Below, piece after piece: positions 1 through 11,210 of a stretch of 64,000 nt of DNA (positions are counted from its first letter, which is position 1; each line of letters starts with the position of its first letter). The translations under genes and the position numbers were made by a program. Source of the stretch: Bolinopsis microptera (taxonomy: Eukaryota > Ctenophora > Tentaculata > Lobata > Bolinopsidae); the NCBI RefSeq assembly GCF_026151205.1, contig NC_087080.1:11269837-11333836 (forward strand). Direction: 5' to 3'. Below the pieces are notes generated by a model. The model saw only the letters and a list, made by a program, of their open reading frames with translations. It ran no database searches and was not told where the DNA came from.

Positions 1-93
1 ATGAGATATAGCACCAACCCCCCACCAACCATTGATATTACTAGCAGTAGCAGAAGTACAATTTTACATATATAATAGTCATATAGGGGGGGG

Positions 94-290
94 TGTCATG
101 TCCGTCTATGTCCGCCTATGTCCTGTCCTTTTTGGATTCTATGAGACAACGGACGTGTTTTTTGGGACATTGGCGGACACGGACGGACATTGGCGGACTC
201 GGACGGACATTGGCGGACCCGGACGGACATTGGCGGACTTGGATGGACATTGGTGGACATTAGCGGACATTGGTGGACATTAGCGGACAA
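94..290. repeat. Left subterminal GTCCG/CGGAC motif array
   Basis: Short GTCCGYC motifs follow the left terminus, then inverted copies (CATTGGCGGACACGGACGGA and variants) repeat at about 24 bp. The right end at 3845-4130 has the same motif set. Open frames here in several registers come from the repetition. Confidence 0.7.
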
Positions 291-299
291 ACATTTTGA

Positions 300-1785
300 G
301 GACTGAAGAGTACTGAAGAGTACTAAGGAGGATGGCTGAGAAGGATGGCTGAGGAGGATGGCTGAGGAGGATGACTGAGGAGGATGACTGAGGAGGATGA
401 CTGAGAGGGAGGAGAAGGATCAGGAAGACCCAGGAGGAGGAGGAGGAGGAGGACCCAGAAGGAGGACCTAGGAGGAGGAGGAGGAGCACTGAGGAGGATG
501 ACTGAGGAGGACTGAGAAGGAGGAGGACTGAGGAGGATGGCTGAGGAGGATGACTGAGAGGGAGGAGGAGGAGGAAGAGGAGGAAGAGGACTGAGGAGGA
601 GGAGGAGAAGGACTGAGGAGGAGAAGGAGGACCCAGGAGGAGGAGGACCCAGGAGGAGAAGGACCCAGGAGGAGGACCCAGGAAAAGGCCCCAGGAGGAG
701 GAGGAGGACTGGAGAGGAGGAGAACTGTTGAGGACTGATGAGGAGGACTGAGGACGAGGAGGAAGAGTAGGAGGAGGACTGAGGAGGGGAGGAGGAATAG
801 GACTGGGGAGGATCAGGAAGACCCAGGAGGACCCAGGAGGAGGAGGAGGAGGAGGAGGACCCAGGAGGAGGAGGAGGACTGAGGAGGACTGAGGAGGAGG
901 ACTGACGATGACTGAGAAGGAGGAGGACTGAGGAGTACTGAGGAGGATGGCTGAGGAGGATGGCTGAGGAGGATGACTGAGGAGGATGACTGAGAGGGAG
1001 GAGGAGGAGGACTCAGGAGGAGGACTCAGAAGGAAGAGGAGGAGGACTCAGGAGGAGGACTCAGGAGGAGGACTTAGGAGAAATGAGAAGGAGGACTGAG
1101 GAGAACTGAGGAGGAGGAGGAGGACTGAATAGGAGGAGGAGAAGGAGGGGGACTGGGAGAGGACTGGGGAGGAGGAGGACTGATGAAAAGGATGAGGAGG
1201 AGGACCCAGGAGGAGGAGGACTGAGGACCGAGGAGGAAGAAGAGGAGGATGAAGAGGAGGAGGAGGACCCAGGAGGAGGAGGACTGAGGAGGAGGACTGA
1301 GAAGGACTGAGGAGGACTGAGGAGGATGGCTGAGGAGGATGACTGAGAGGGAAGAGGAGGAGGAGGAGGACTGAGGAGGACTGAGAAGGAGGAGGAGGAG
1401 GAGGTGGACTGAATAGGAGGAGGAGGAGGGGGACTGGGGGAGGACTGAGGAGAAGGATGAGGAGGACGACTGAGGAGGACTGAGGACTGAGGAGGAAGAG
1501 GAGGAGGATGAAGAGGAGGAGGAGGACCCAGAAGGAGGAGGACTGAGGAGAAGGACTGAGGAGGACTGAGGAGGACTGAGGAGGATGGCTGAGGAGGATG
1601 ACTGAGAGGGAAGAGGAGGAGGAGGAGGAGGAGGACTCAGGAGGACTCAGGAGGAGGACTTAGGAGAAATGAGAAGGAGGACTGAGGAGAACTGAGGAGG
1701 AGGAGGAGGAGGACTGAATAGGAGGAGAAGGAGGGGGACTGGGAGAGGACTGGGGAGGAGGAGGACTGATGAGAAGGATGAGGAG
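300..1785 (+). repeat. GGA/GAC-rich satellite, left block
   Basis: Nearly pure purine sequence built of GAGGA, GGACTGA and CCCAGGA words. Longer segments recur, showing higher-order repetition. The long open frames on either strand are low-complexity artefacts. Confidence 0.9.
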
Positions 1786-2944
1786 GAGAAGCTCTTAAGA
1801 TGGATTCAATCCTTCTTAACTGGTCGTGACCAAGTTGTTGTCGTGAACGGTGTGCATTCAGACAGCGCTAAGGTGTTAAGCGGGGTGCCTCAGGGCAGTG
1901 TTTTAGGTCCACTGTTCTTCCTGTTGTTCATCAACGACCTAGAGGACGTGGTTAAGCATTCTAGAGTGAGCTTCTTTGCAGACGATACTAGGGTTTCCAA
2001 GCAAATTAGCTGCCTTGAAGACTGCCAACTTCTTCAGACTGATCTTTACAGCATTATAGATTGGTCCCTATGTAACAACATGAAGTTACACGAGCAGAAG
2101 TTCGAACTCCTAAACCACCTACACAATAAGAGGAACTTATCAAGTGAACTTCCCTTCTACGTAGAAAGTCTCCTCTACAAGGTTTCTAGTGACGTCACTC
2201 TTTATCCCGTAGAAAACGTTAGAGACCTTGGTGTAAAAGTGTCAAGCGATCTGAGCTGGTCTAAACACGTCGGGGATATGGTCACCAAAGCTAGAAGTAA
2301 ACTGTCTTGGGTGTTCAGTGTGTTTAAGACACGGGATAAAGTGGTTATGATGACCCTCCACAAGTCTCTAGTCAGAAGCTTATTGGAGTACTGTTGTCCG
2401 CTGTGGGACCCAGTCAAGACGACAGAGATTCAGCTTTTGGAGGGGGTCCAGCGTACCTTTACAAGCCGCATTGGTGGTCTATACAGCTTAAACTACTGGG
2501 AGAGGCTAGCTCATTTGAAGTTAATGTCCCTGCAACGGAGAAGGGAGAGATACATCATCTTGGTGATGTGGAAAACGTACCATAACGTTGTTCCAAATAG
2601 CTGTAGCATCGAGTTTGTGGAAACATCCAGATATGGCACTAAAGCAGTTGTTACTTCTCTATCAAAGTCGAGTTCGATGAGAAACCAGACACTGTATGAT
2701 AGCTCGTTCGCAGTAAAAGGATCCAAACTGTGGAATAAGGTGCCGAGTGAAGTGAAAGCCGAGAAAACGTTTGCCAGCTTCAAAGTCAGTTTGTCTAAGT
2801 TTCTTGCTTTGATACCGGATAACCCTCCGGTTTCCGGTTATACGTGCAGCTGGTCGAATTCCTTGGTAGACTACACGCCATCACGGTGGTCAGACATCAG
2901 ATGACCCTTCCTGCTACGAGGATAAACCTTACCAAGTTACCAAG
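1786..2944 (+). mobile_element. 5'-truncated CR1/L2-like LINE in the satellite
   Basis: A non-repetitive block sits inside the GGA satellite. It encodes the reverse transcriptase C-terminal half and ends in two copies of an 8-bp unit (TTACCAAG). Short tandem repeats at the 3' end instead of poly(A) are typical of CR1-like LINEs. The satellite words on both sides resemble an uninterrupted satellite copy near 1171-1225, so the LINE entered after the satellite expanded. Confidence 0.75.
1789..2904 (+). CDS. Partial LINE reverse transcriptase
   Basis: Partial non-LTR retrotransposon polymerase that copies element RNA into DNA at the target site. The frame is open from the satellite junction. It contains the SGVPQGSVLGPLFF block, the FADDT catalytic box and the downstream region typical of CR1/L2/Jockey-like LINEs (ARSKLSWV, LLEYCCPLWDP, LLEGVQRTFTSRI, GSKLWNKVPSEV). 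The endonuclease and the N-terminal half of the polymerase are missing, so this is a 5'-truncated, inactive copy. The frame has no internal stop, suggesting a fairly recent insertion. A GTG at 1843 is not a true start; the original start was lost. Confidence 0.85.
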   Translation, partial: KLLRWIQSFLTGRDQVVVVNGVHSDSAKVLSGVPQGSVLGPLFFLLFINDLEDVVKHSRVSFFADDTRVSKQISCLEDCQLLQTDLYSIIDWSLCNNMKLHEQKFELLNHLHNKRNLSSELPFYVESLLYKVSSDVTLYPVENVRDLGVKVSSDLSWSKHVGDMVTKARSKLSWVFSVFKTRDKVVMMTLHKSLVRSLLEYCCPLWDPVKTTEIQLLEGVQRTFTSRIGGLYSLNYWERLAHLKLMSLQRRRERYIILVMWKTYHNVVPNSCSIEFVETSRYGTKAVVTSLSKSSSMRNQTLYDSSFAVKGSKLWNKVPSEVKAEKTFASFKVSLSKFLALIPDNPPVSGYTCSWSNSLVDYTPSRWSDIR

Positions 2945-3838
2945 TTAGTTAGGAGGACCCAGGAGGAGGAGGACTGAGGACCGAGGAGGAAGAGGAGGAG
3001 GATGAAGAGGAGGAGGAGGACCCAGGAGGAGGAGGACTGAGGAGGAGGACTGAGAAGGACTGAGGAGGACTGAGGAGGATGGTTGAGGAGGATGACTGAG
3101 AGGGAAGAGGAGGAGGAGGACTGAGGAGGACTGAGAAGGAGGAGGAGGAGGAGGTGGACTGAATAGGAGGAGGAGGAGGGGGACTGGGGGAGGCCTGAGG
3201 AGAAGGATGAGGAGGACGACTGAGGAGGACTGAGGACTGGGGAGGAAGAGGAGGAGGATGAAGAGGAGGAGGAGGACCCAGGAGGAGGACCCAGGAGGAG
3301 GACTCAGGAGGAGGACTCAGGAGGACGAGGAGGACTGGGGAGGAGGAGGACTGTTGAGGACTGATGAGGAGGACTGAGGACGAGGAGGAGGAGTAGGAGG
3401 AGGACTGAGGAGGGGAGGAGGAGGATGACTGAGAGGGAAGAGGAGGAGGAGGAGGAGGAGGACTGAGGAGGACTGAGAAGGAGGAGGAGGAGGAGGACTG
3501 AATAGGAGGAGGAGGAGGGGGACTGGGGGAGGACTGAGGAGGAGGATGGAGGACTGAGGAGAAGGATGAGGAGGACGACTGAGGAGGACTGAGGACTGAG
3601 GAGGAACAGGAGGAGGATAAAGAGGAGGAGGACCCAGGAGGAGGACCCAGGAGGAGGACTCTGGAGGAGGACTCAGGAGGAGGAGGAGGACTGGGGAGGA
3701 GGAGGACTGTTGAGGACTGATGAGGAGGACTGAGGACGAGGAGGAGGAGTAGGAGGAGGACTGAGGAGGGGAGGAGGAAGAGGACTGAGGAAGATCAGGA
3801 AGACCCAGGGGGAGGAGGAGGAAGAGTAGGAGGAGGAA
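2945..3838 (+). repeat. GGA/GAC-rich satellite, right block
   Basis: Continuation of the purine-rich satellite beyond the LINE. Segments of the left block (the GAGGACCGAGGAGGAAG region, the GACTGAATAGG region) recur here. The 180-residue frame on the minus strand is low-complexity serine/proline/leucine and is not a gene. Confidence 0.9.
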
Positions 3839-3844
3839 GCATCT

Positions 3845-4130
3845 AAATGTTATTTCCATTTTTGTCCGTTTTTGTCCATTTTTGTCCGTTTTTGTCCGCT
3901 CTATTTTTTGTCCGTTTTGAAAATATAGGGTACCGAACGGACAAAAAACATGATCCCCTTATAACAGCAAAAATTGAACATTTTATTTAGCAATTTAGGT
4001 GTCCATTAATGTCCGCCTATGTCCGTCTATGTCCGCCTATGTCCGTCTATGTCCGCCTATGTCCGCCTATGTCCGCCTATGTCCTGTCCTTTTTGGATTC
4101 TATGAGACAAGCGGACATAGACGGACGTGA
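3845..4130. repeat. Right subterminal GTCCG motif array
   Basis: Five TTTTTGTCCG-type units are followed by at least six CTATGTCCGYC units and a copy of the TGTCCTTTTTGGATTC segment also present at 120-142. It mirrors the left subterminal array. Confidence 0.7.
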
Positions 4131-4147
4131 CACCCCCCCCCCATATA

Positions 4148-5112
4148 ACACCAAGGACACCTCGACTTTATCAGTACGAAAAAGATTATTACTAACGAAA
4201 TCACTTTAATAATGTAACAGACTAATGCCCTCGACAATCGTGTTATAATTCTAGCAACCGCTAGGGCTAAGATAAGTGGTGTAGTAGCATCTCACACAGC
4301 TTGCAATCAAACAGGTGCAGGTCATAACGCCGCTATCAGCTATTCATCAAATATCTGCTACTACTGGAATTTGATCGGAACCGCTCCCACGATTAAACTC
4401 CAAGCAGCTGATTAATCAGGAAACCGAGATTTTGGGTAAATGAGGAGCAAAAATCATGAGCGGAAGCCTCGGACAACTATTTCCGACTGTGAAAATCCTT
4501 CGGGTTTCTGTAACTGGCCGAGCCATATGGTTACTGAGTCACCAATTAACATTGGCTGTTACGTACCAAAAAACAAAATGTTCATAAGTCTGCAGACTCT
4601 GCACAAATCAGGAATATCACCGAATGCAAATAATATACAATTTTTTGATTGCTGCTATCATGTCCCAGTTTCATGCTCAGTTGTGCCTAAGGTGGGGTAA
4701 CCACAGAAATTCACACTTTTAAGCTGGATTTATAATAGTGAGGCAACCACACAACTTCATACTTTGACTCTATTCACTCCACTGATTCGAGTGGAATTGG
4801 CGGTCTTGATTTAATCGGTCACCGGTAGATAGTCTTAGATCTATTTTCAGCGTATGTTGGCCGTATGTTGGGCGGTGCAGTGGCTGTATAGTGTATAGTG
4901 GCCGTATATTTACCATAATATGTAGGTCATAATTATATGTAAGCTATACCTAGTTGCCTTTCGTCATCCCATCATTTGTTGCCACATCTTGCTTGAGAAA
5001 ATCATTATTATATATTATGTTCCGAAAGCCATTATTGAGATTTGAGATAAGCCCGAACTTTCAATACCCTGCTATTAATGGAGTAATTAATGAACAATTA
5101 ATATTTTATATG
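4148..5112. other. Non-coding stretch
   Basis: No supported gene. The 86-residue frame at 4440-4700 shows no domain, codon signature or splice context. Confidence 0.5.
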
Positions 5113-5263
5113 CCCACATCTAGAAAAGCGGCATATAATCTGCGAGGAAATTTTGGATTGTGGAGGAAATTTTTAGAAGACCTGACTTTTAGGGCAAAAG
5201 AAATAATTTAAAGGGAAAACATTGGACTGCGAGGAAATTTAGGACTTTCTGGATGTGGGTTTA
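5113..5263 (+). mobile_element. Short MITE-like repeat, copy 1
   Basis: The ends are inverted (CCCACATCTAGAAA and TTTCTGGATGTGGG). The interior (GAGGAAATTTTGGATTGTGG, then an ACCTGACTTTTAGGG segment) recurs in inverse orientation near 15208-15382. Its class is unknown. Confidence 0.55.
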
Positions 5264-6648
5264 TTACACGCATCAATCTGGCAGGCGGCAGCTTACGGTC
5301 AATAATCTCAATATATCCAGCGGCGTCCTCTAAAATCTCTCCAAACTCTAATGGAACCAAACTTAAACCACTCATCAAGAAACTGAATCTAATCTGCCCG
5401 ACTTTAACTCAGCTCGTGGGTATGAGCCGTGTTGGGAGAGTGGCACTTTCCTCAAAAGGTTTGATCGAGGGATATAATTATAAGTTAGAGAATTAAACCC
5501 GGCTTAGTATGCAGGGTGGCGCCCAGAAGTTAATCCGCATGATTTAACCCTTTAATAACTCACGTAGTTCGTGCCAGAATTGCACACAAAGTTTAGAGAT
5601 TATTAAATATGTGTCAAACTTAGATTTCCCGAAAGTTTCGTAAAATTTCGTCGATTACAGTGGGTGTAGCATGCCACTCCCTCTTTTTCGCTACTGTCGT
5701 GTGTTATACCACATGATATTTTAAATATATATAATATGGATATAAGTTAAGTTGTTGTTTACGCTAGTATCAAGTTTTCGCGTTAAGAGAGCTCTTCCGC
5801 AAACTTTCCATGACTCCAAAAGCATGATGGTTAACGACGCGACAGGCCGAGTGTGACTATTAAACGGACAGGAGAAAGGGGGGGGGGGGGGGTCAGCCGA
5901 ATATTGTTAACACTCTCAGTAATTATAGAGAGCTATGAAGAGTTTTTACTGTATTCTAAACTTGATACTTTACAACATTCGTGATATTTTTTCTGCCACA
6001 ATACAATGCTGATTGCTGATGCAGCTTTTTAGAAATTTGCTGCATATCATGGTAGAGTTATAAGTTTGATACAGCATTTATAAAGTTATTAATTTGATAC
6101 GATTATCATAACGGCTAAGCGTTAAATCGCTCAATTTTGTATCATTAAAGCTGTCGGTATCAACATAAAATGATACGATATGATATAATAGCTGCCTGAG
6201 CAGTAGTAAGGATATTTGACGTCAATTGTCTCAACTAAACAGCGACTCAACTAAACAGCGACTGTCTCGACATACCAGTGACTAACTCAATTTTCGCGCG
6301 ACTGTCTCGACTTACCAGCGACTGTCTCAGGATCATTACCAGCGCCATGTTTGTTCCTCAAAGTTATGTAGTTGTTAGCGTGACTGTTCCTGATGAGAGT
6401 GTCGTAGACTCTACCATACTGTGTAGTTCCGGGCCTGCTCTCTTCTGTTCGCTCCAGCAACTGAAAATATGTCACAGATTAGGTAATATCATATACGCTA
6501 ATCTAACTGCGGGTAATGCGATTACATTATTAATTGCACGAGGCGCAGCCGAGTGCGAATTAAAACAATAATCGCACGAGGCGAAGCCGAGTTCGATTAT
6601 TGCAGTTATAACCATGGTGTAATCGTATTATACATGCAACTTTAAATT
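5264..6648. other. Non-coding stretch with a G15 run
   Basis: No supported gene. A run of 15 G lies at 5878-5892. At 6530-6595 the phrase CGAGGCGAAGCCGAG occurs twice next to AATCGCAC motifs, which continue into the next repeat. Confidence 0.5.
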
Positions 6649-7460
6649 CGCGTATAACTCCACGCTTCTGGTGTTATATTTATAATCAGTGCGTTTATAA
6701 TCGCACGGACTTATAAACTAATCGCACTGTTTTGAGAGCACTGAGCAACTCAAAGAACAGCGCATTTCAACCCTCCACTTCAACCTGAAACCTCATCCGA
6801 GAAACGAAGTGACTCTCTCTCGGTTGATTGTACAATCTAGTAGCTCCACGAAAATGTCTGATAACCACCTCAACAAAGGGTCAAATACAGATAAGAAAAG
6901 TAAACATATGATAACCGTCTGATGCTCATTGCTCCTGTTATGTGATCGTTCGGATCTGAGTCACGTGACATAACTCATCGATTGCTATTGGCCGCTAGGA
7001 AGGGATGGAGCAAGAATCGGCTCGTTCTTATTATCTGCAGTTGTGATGATTGTTAGAAAGTTTTGATCAGAGGTTTTCTCTGAAAATCGTGTTAGTACCT
7101 GTTCGATCAGTTATGGTAACGATTGCCATCTTCTCAGAACGTCAACCAAAATCCCGGATTTTTAGACCAACCGAGTATCACCAGTTAAATCACCTCTGAA
7201 AGCTGTCGAACACGTGACTTCCTTTAAAGTAAACAAATGTGCCTCACCTCCCCACCAGAATCCACATCTACACATTATCTTTCATAAAATCAATGCGATT
7301 AGTTTTGTAATCGCACCAAATTTGTTTTCGGTTGCTATCAGAACAGTGCGATTAGTTTTGTAATCGCACTCCCTGAAAAAAACCGACAAAATGGAGAAAC
7401 AAACAGTGCGATTATGAAAATAATAAGTGGCCGTCAAATAGGTCAAAAGTGGAGTTATAC
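6649..7460. mobile_element. Possible MITE with AATCGCAC hairpins
   Basis: The 12-mer GTATAACTCCAC at the left is inverted at the right (GTGGAGTTATAC). Inside are several short hairpins of the form GTGCGATTA-loop-TAATCGCAC. A segment around 6870-7000 recurs inverted at about 19050-19200, so it belongs to a dispersed family. No target duplication was identified. Confidence 0.4.
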
Positions 7461-8465
7461 TCTTATATAGACAAAACCCTTTAGCTTAATGCTTTTGTTT
7501 ATTATGTTCATTGTAATTGGGAGTGAAATTACTATCCCCCGATCAGTCTAGGTCCGATAGAATTTTAATTAATTCCAAATCTCAAAAAGTTTAGTTGGTC
7601 CGATCTAAAAATTATAATTTGACCAAAAATTAGCAGGTCTGATGTTTAGTTTTTCATTGTTAAGAATTTTTAATAATTTAATAACCCCGCACTGTTCGCT
7701 CCGTGAAAAACATATTCAATTAAAAAGTTTGCTTACGAAATCGCAAACAGCAAGTATCATTTAAAAAGCAACCAGGATTCGACTTGTTAAAATAGTTCAG
7801 TTGACTTTAACTTATTTTTAGGCGACATGTTTCATGGAGAACCATCTAAGTGTCATAAAGTTGTCGGAATAATGTTTCATTTCATGATCAATGCATAGAA
7901 TAAATCTATGCAAAAATATTAACTTAAGTTAATGAATATGATGTGGTGAGTTGCTGTTCATGTTTTAAATATGCAACATTTTTGTAATACTTTATGGTAT
8001 TTTGGTTTAATAAAGTTTGGTTTAAAAAATCCATTAAATCAGCGACTCTTAACATCTTAAATCAAGCAAATCTTTGTAAGAGGGCAAACAAGAGATGTAA
8101 ACAATATAACAAAGATTTGCAATCTATTATAGAAAGTAAAACAGATAAGAATTAGATATTTTAATTGAATCCTGTTAATCAGCGCAGTCAAACAGTGTCT
8201 TCATAAAGATGATAAAGCGCATAATAATGATAAATTTGATTCTGTCCCGGACTGGTTGGTGTCCGGTGAGTGTCTACTGTTTTAGTAACATGATACACCC
8301 AAAATGTAATCCAAATATTACGTTGCTATGTGACTAATGGAATGTAGCCTAGCAACTGTTGTTGGCAACTGATGCAGTATGTATTGAGTAAAGTCACAGC
8401 AATAAACTACTTTGAAAATTTAGAGCAGTACTGAAAATATTTTTAGGTAAGTAGTGGCCAGTGGG
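7461..8465. other. Non-coding stretch
   Basis: AT-rich, no gene seen. It ends at the TTAA flanking the Kolobok element. Confidence 0.5.
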
Positions 8466-8608
8466 TTAAAGGACCAGTTAACTGAAAAAAAAGTTATCCT
8501 CATATTTTGACAGATTGTGACAAATAGCAAACTAAGCAACGAGTCGAAATTCCTAAATCTCTAACTGCTCTCTAACGCGTGTAAATAGCGTTTGTATTAT
8601 TTTGGTGA

Positions 8609-8636
8609 TGACGTCACGAAGTCCCTCATTGCGCGC
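8609..8636. repeat. Inner inverted repeat with TGACGTCA palindrome (left)
   Basis: Matches 13455-13482 in inverse orientation with one mismatch. TGACGTCA is the consensus CRE/ATF site, so it could serve as a transcription-factor or transposase binding site. That role is inference. Confidence 0.6.
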
Positions 8637-8822
8637 GCAGAGGCTCTGAGGAGCTCGCGTGACTGTATTTTACAGGTAGAAATTGGACATAATACACAAC
8701 TTTAGAGTTAGACAATAAAAAGAGCTTAATTAACCGACACAAATGGTTCAAATTAGTAGATCATAAGAATCTTGAGATACTTAAAAATATAATCAAAGTC
8801 ATTATATAGCTAGCTATATGAT

Positions 8823-11210
8823 CTATTTTCCCATTCTGCTCAATCTTTTCTGCTCTAACAACACTTTGCTAGGTTTCTCAGCAGTATGAAACCTTTTCGG
8901 CACAACCTTACGCTTATATCTACCTAGGTCAATAGGAAGCTTGGTGTTGCTTTTAACATGGTTTTGAACAAGTTCTAAAAATGACTTCTTGTACGAAATA
9001 TTGTCTCTAAAATAGTTATTTTTCAAAACATATTGTTTTTGAGCTCTTGAGTAGGCAACTTTAGTCCTTGGTTTTGAAGTCGTCCCTATTCTCAGGTTTT
9101 TGTTGTGCTCAATACAGACCAGCATCATCAGGACGATAGTAGAATCCATAGAAAAAGCTTTCCTTTTCGGCAAATACTTTAATTTGGCACAGTGGAGTGC
9201 TTCTAGTGCTCCGGTATGGAGGAATTTTGCGCACTTTTTCATGGAATTACACATTCTAGTATTAGTAATAACCTTAAACAGAGCCTCAAAGTCAGAATCG
9301 CCTATTTTAAACCACATCCCTTTCCTGCTCGCACCCTTTGTCAGTGTTTGATGCAAGCACTTTTGGTTGAGCTTGTCTAAAGTTGGAGGCTTAGGGTAAG
9401 GTTTGGTACCCTTTAATGTCTTAAACTGTTGGTGGATTTTTCTTCTGTTCCCCCACGCGTGAATATTGAGTACATGAAACAGTGAAGCGTGAAAAAGTTC
9501 CATTAAAAGTTCAGGGTTACCGTTACAGTTTTGAGCTGACCACCAAAAGTGGTTTACGAGGGAATTTTCCCATGACGCAATTTTTGGGTTTTTCTTGCTG
9601 GCTTTTTTAAACTTCTTCCTCAGGGATTTACCAAAATGCCAAATGTCATACGAATGTTGAACAGAGGGGTAACTTTCACGCATTAGTTTGCCGATCCCAA
9701 TATGTGCATCCGTTACAAAACTAGTTATTTTCAACTGGTCCTCTTCTGTTAACATCTTGAGAATTTCTTCGCACGCATTCCGCTCTAGTTCCCCCTCATA
9801 CTGGCCCTTCTGGATGGGTAAAAAGTCCACGATCCTATCAGTTCCACACTGCATGAGCGTGTATGTGCAAAATTTTGCACTATACCCCGGACTATCGTAT
9901 TGTGCGTCACCACAAATAGTCACTTCGTCACATTTTTTCAAGTCTTCGATTGTTTTAGTTCTCATCAAAGCATAATCCCTCGCAATTACTGGATAGAGCC
10001 AAGTCTTGACTAATTTGTAGAACGCAGGTTTAGATAAAGGGGGAAGTTCAAGAAGCTTGAAAAATGTTTCAAATGTCGAATAACCTAGCCCACTGAGTGT
10101 TGCAGCAGCGCTTAATCTAACGTTAAGGAGTGCGATTCGATGTGGCATATCACCCGACCGCCAAACAAAGCTGTGTCCCATTAAGCACATACACTCCACT
10201 GCTACAGCAGATCCCGAATAGTTGGTTTTAATAGATTCAACTGGAGAACTGCAATGCAGACAGTATTTAAAGAGTTGCAGTAGCATTTCAACGTCAACTA
10301 TGACAGATTTCACGGGTGTTATCTTATTTATGTTTCGTTTTTGGCTTGTAAATGTTTTATTTACTGACATTGACAAAGCATTTTGATTGTGAGCACTATT
10401 TGTCGGAAGAAACGAATAATCTGCACTACCAGTGTATATTATATCACGATCATCTAACACAATTTCATCCTCTGAACCTAAACTCTGCACTACGGACTCG
10501 TTTTCTCTAATGTCCCGAACATTGTTACTTTTACAGCAATTACTGCATCTGAAACATTCTGTCTGAACATATACTGATTTCACACGGGTTTTAGTCAAAG
10601 TAGTCTCCTGAACCTGATCTAAAATACTTGGACATACCACGTCTAAGCCAAGACTAACTGGAGTCGTAGGGGCAGAGGAAGTGCTACTGCTAGGGGTTCT
10701 TAGAGACACTATTGCTTGATCATTTTTATCTATCAAAGACTTATTAACGTTCAATAAGTTATCTATATGCTCGATTGGGTTTGTCATTGTGAGCCGACGT
10801 TTAACTCCCGTACGTTTAACTTTAAGGACTGGTGTGTTTATACTGCTGGTGTTACTAACTGCTGATGCTGGCCGTGGTGTTCGCCGCTCTCCTGTCTCCC
10901 GTATCGTGTTGGGTATAGCGTCAGGTTTTAGCAGTATCGGAATCCCCTTCCAATGCTCGGGGTCCTGGATTGTGGTGCGATAGAAGGTGGTCTGGACAAA
11001 GTCATCATCGCAAAAATGATCAGAGCATATTCGCATGCTTTTAAAATTCATGTGTGTCATTTCCCTGTCAATTCTAGAAACCCACATTCTCGTACGTGAA
11101 TAAGCCTTATTGTTCTCCAACGGAAACTTATAGAAGCGAATAAAGTTTCGGTAACTGCTCTCATCCCGTCCAAGACGCTTAGTGCAGTTGTATGCGGCAC
11201 AGAAACTCAT
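8823..11210 (-). CDS. Kolobok THAP-domain DDE transposase
   Basis: Transposase expected to bind the element ends and cut and paste it into TTAA sites. The 795 residues begin with a THAP zinc finger (about 1-100): C4, C9, W43, the CSDHF motif at 62-66 and a terminal KPDAIPN. A Ser/Thr-rich linker follows, then cysteine clusters (CFRCSNCC at 219-226, CLHC and CMCLMGH at 317-345). The RNase-H-like core gives candidate catalytic residues D435 (GDAQYDSPG), D501 (VTDAHIG) and E670 (HTGALEALH). These follow the pattern of Kolobok transposases; the exact triad is inferred. The frame is uninterrupted and intronless, with the ATG just before the THAP cysteine. The neighbour gene at 12080 is divergent. 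Confidence 0.9.
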   Translation of the reverse strand: MSFCAAYNCTKRLGRDESSYRNFIRFYKFPLENNKAYSRTRMWVSRIDREMTHMNFKSMRICSDHFCDDDFVQTTFYRTTIQDPEHWKGIPILLKPDAIPNTIRETGERRTPRPASAVSNTSSINTPVLKVKRTGVKRRLTMTNPIEHIDNLLNVNKSLIDKNDQAIVSLRTPSSSTSSAPTTPVSLGLDVVCPSILDQVQETTLTKTRVKSVYVQTECFRCSNCCKSNNVRDIRENESVVQSLGSEDEIVLDDRDIIYTGSADYSFLPTNSAHNQNALSMSVNKTFTSQKRNINKITPVKSVIVDVEMLLQLFKYCLHCSSPVESIKTNYSGSAVAVECMCLMGHSFVWRSGDMPHRIALLNVRLSAAATLSGLGYSTFETFFKLLELPPLSKPAFYKLVKTWLYPVIARDYALMRTKTIEDLKKCDEVTICGDAQYDSPGYSAKFCTYTLMQCGTDRIVDFLPIQKGQYEGELERNACEEILKMLTEEDQLKITSFVTDAHIGIGKLMRESYPSVQHSYDIWHFGKSLRKKFKKASKKNPKIASWENSLVNHFWWSAQNCNGNPELLMELFHASLFHVLNIHAWGNRRKIHQQFKTLKGTKPYPKPPTLDKLNQKCLHQTLTKGASRKGMWFKIGDSDFEALFKVITNTRMCNSMKKCAKFLHTGALEALHCAKLKYLPKRKAFSMDSTIVLMMLVCIEHNKNLRIGTTSKPRTKVAYSRAQKQYVLKNNYFRDNISYKKSFLELVQNHVKSNTKLPIDLGRYKRKVVPKRFHTAEKPSKVLLEQKRLSRMGK

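Larger units (their letters stand above)
86..4142. mobile_element. Inverted-repeat element filled with GGA satellite
   Basis: The left end starts with eight G then TGTCATGTCCGTC. The right end is its inverted copy (GACGGACGTGACA then ten C). About 30 bp match, with one substitution and a G-run length difference. ATATA lies directly outside both ends (81-85, 4143-4147), a possible 5-bp target duplication. Both ends carry arrays of GTCCGCC/GTCCGTC motifs, as in subterminal transposase-binding regions. No transposase is encoded, so the element is non-autonomous. The superfamily is not recognised. Confidence 0.6.

Noticed and set aside
300-3859. Long Ser/Leu/Pro-rich frames in the GGA satellite
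   Set aside because: They come from low-complexity purine repeats; no start context, splice sites or domain.
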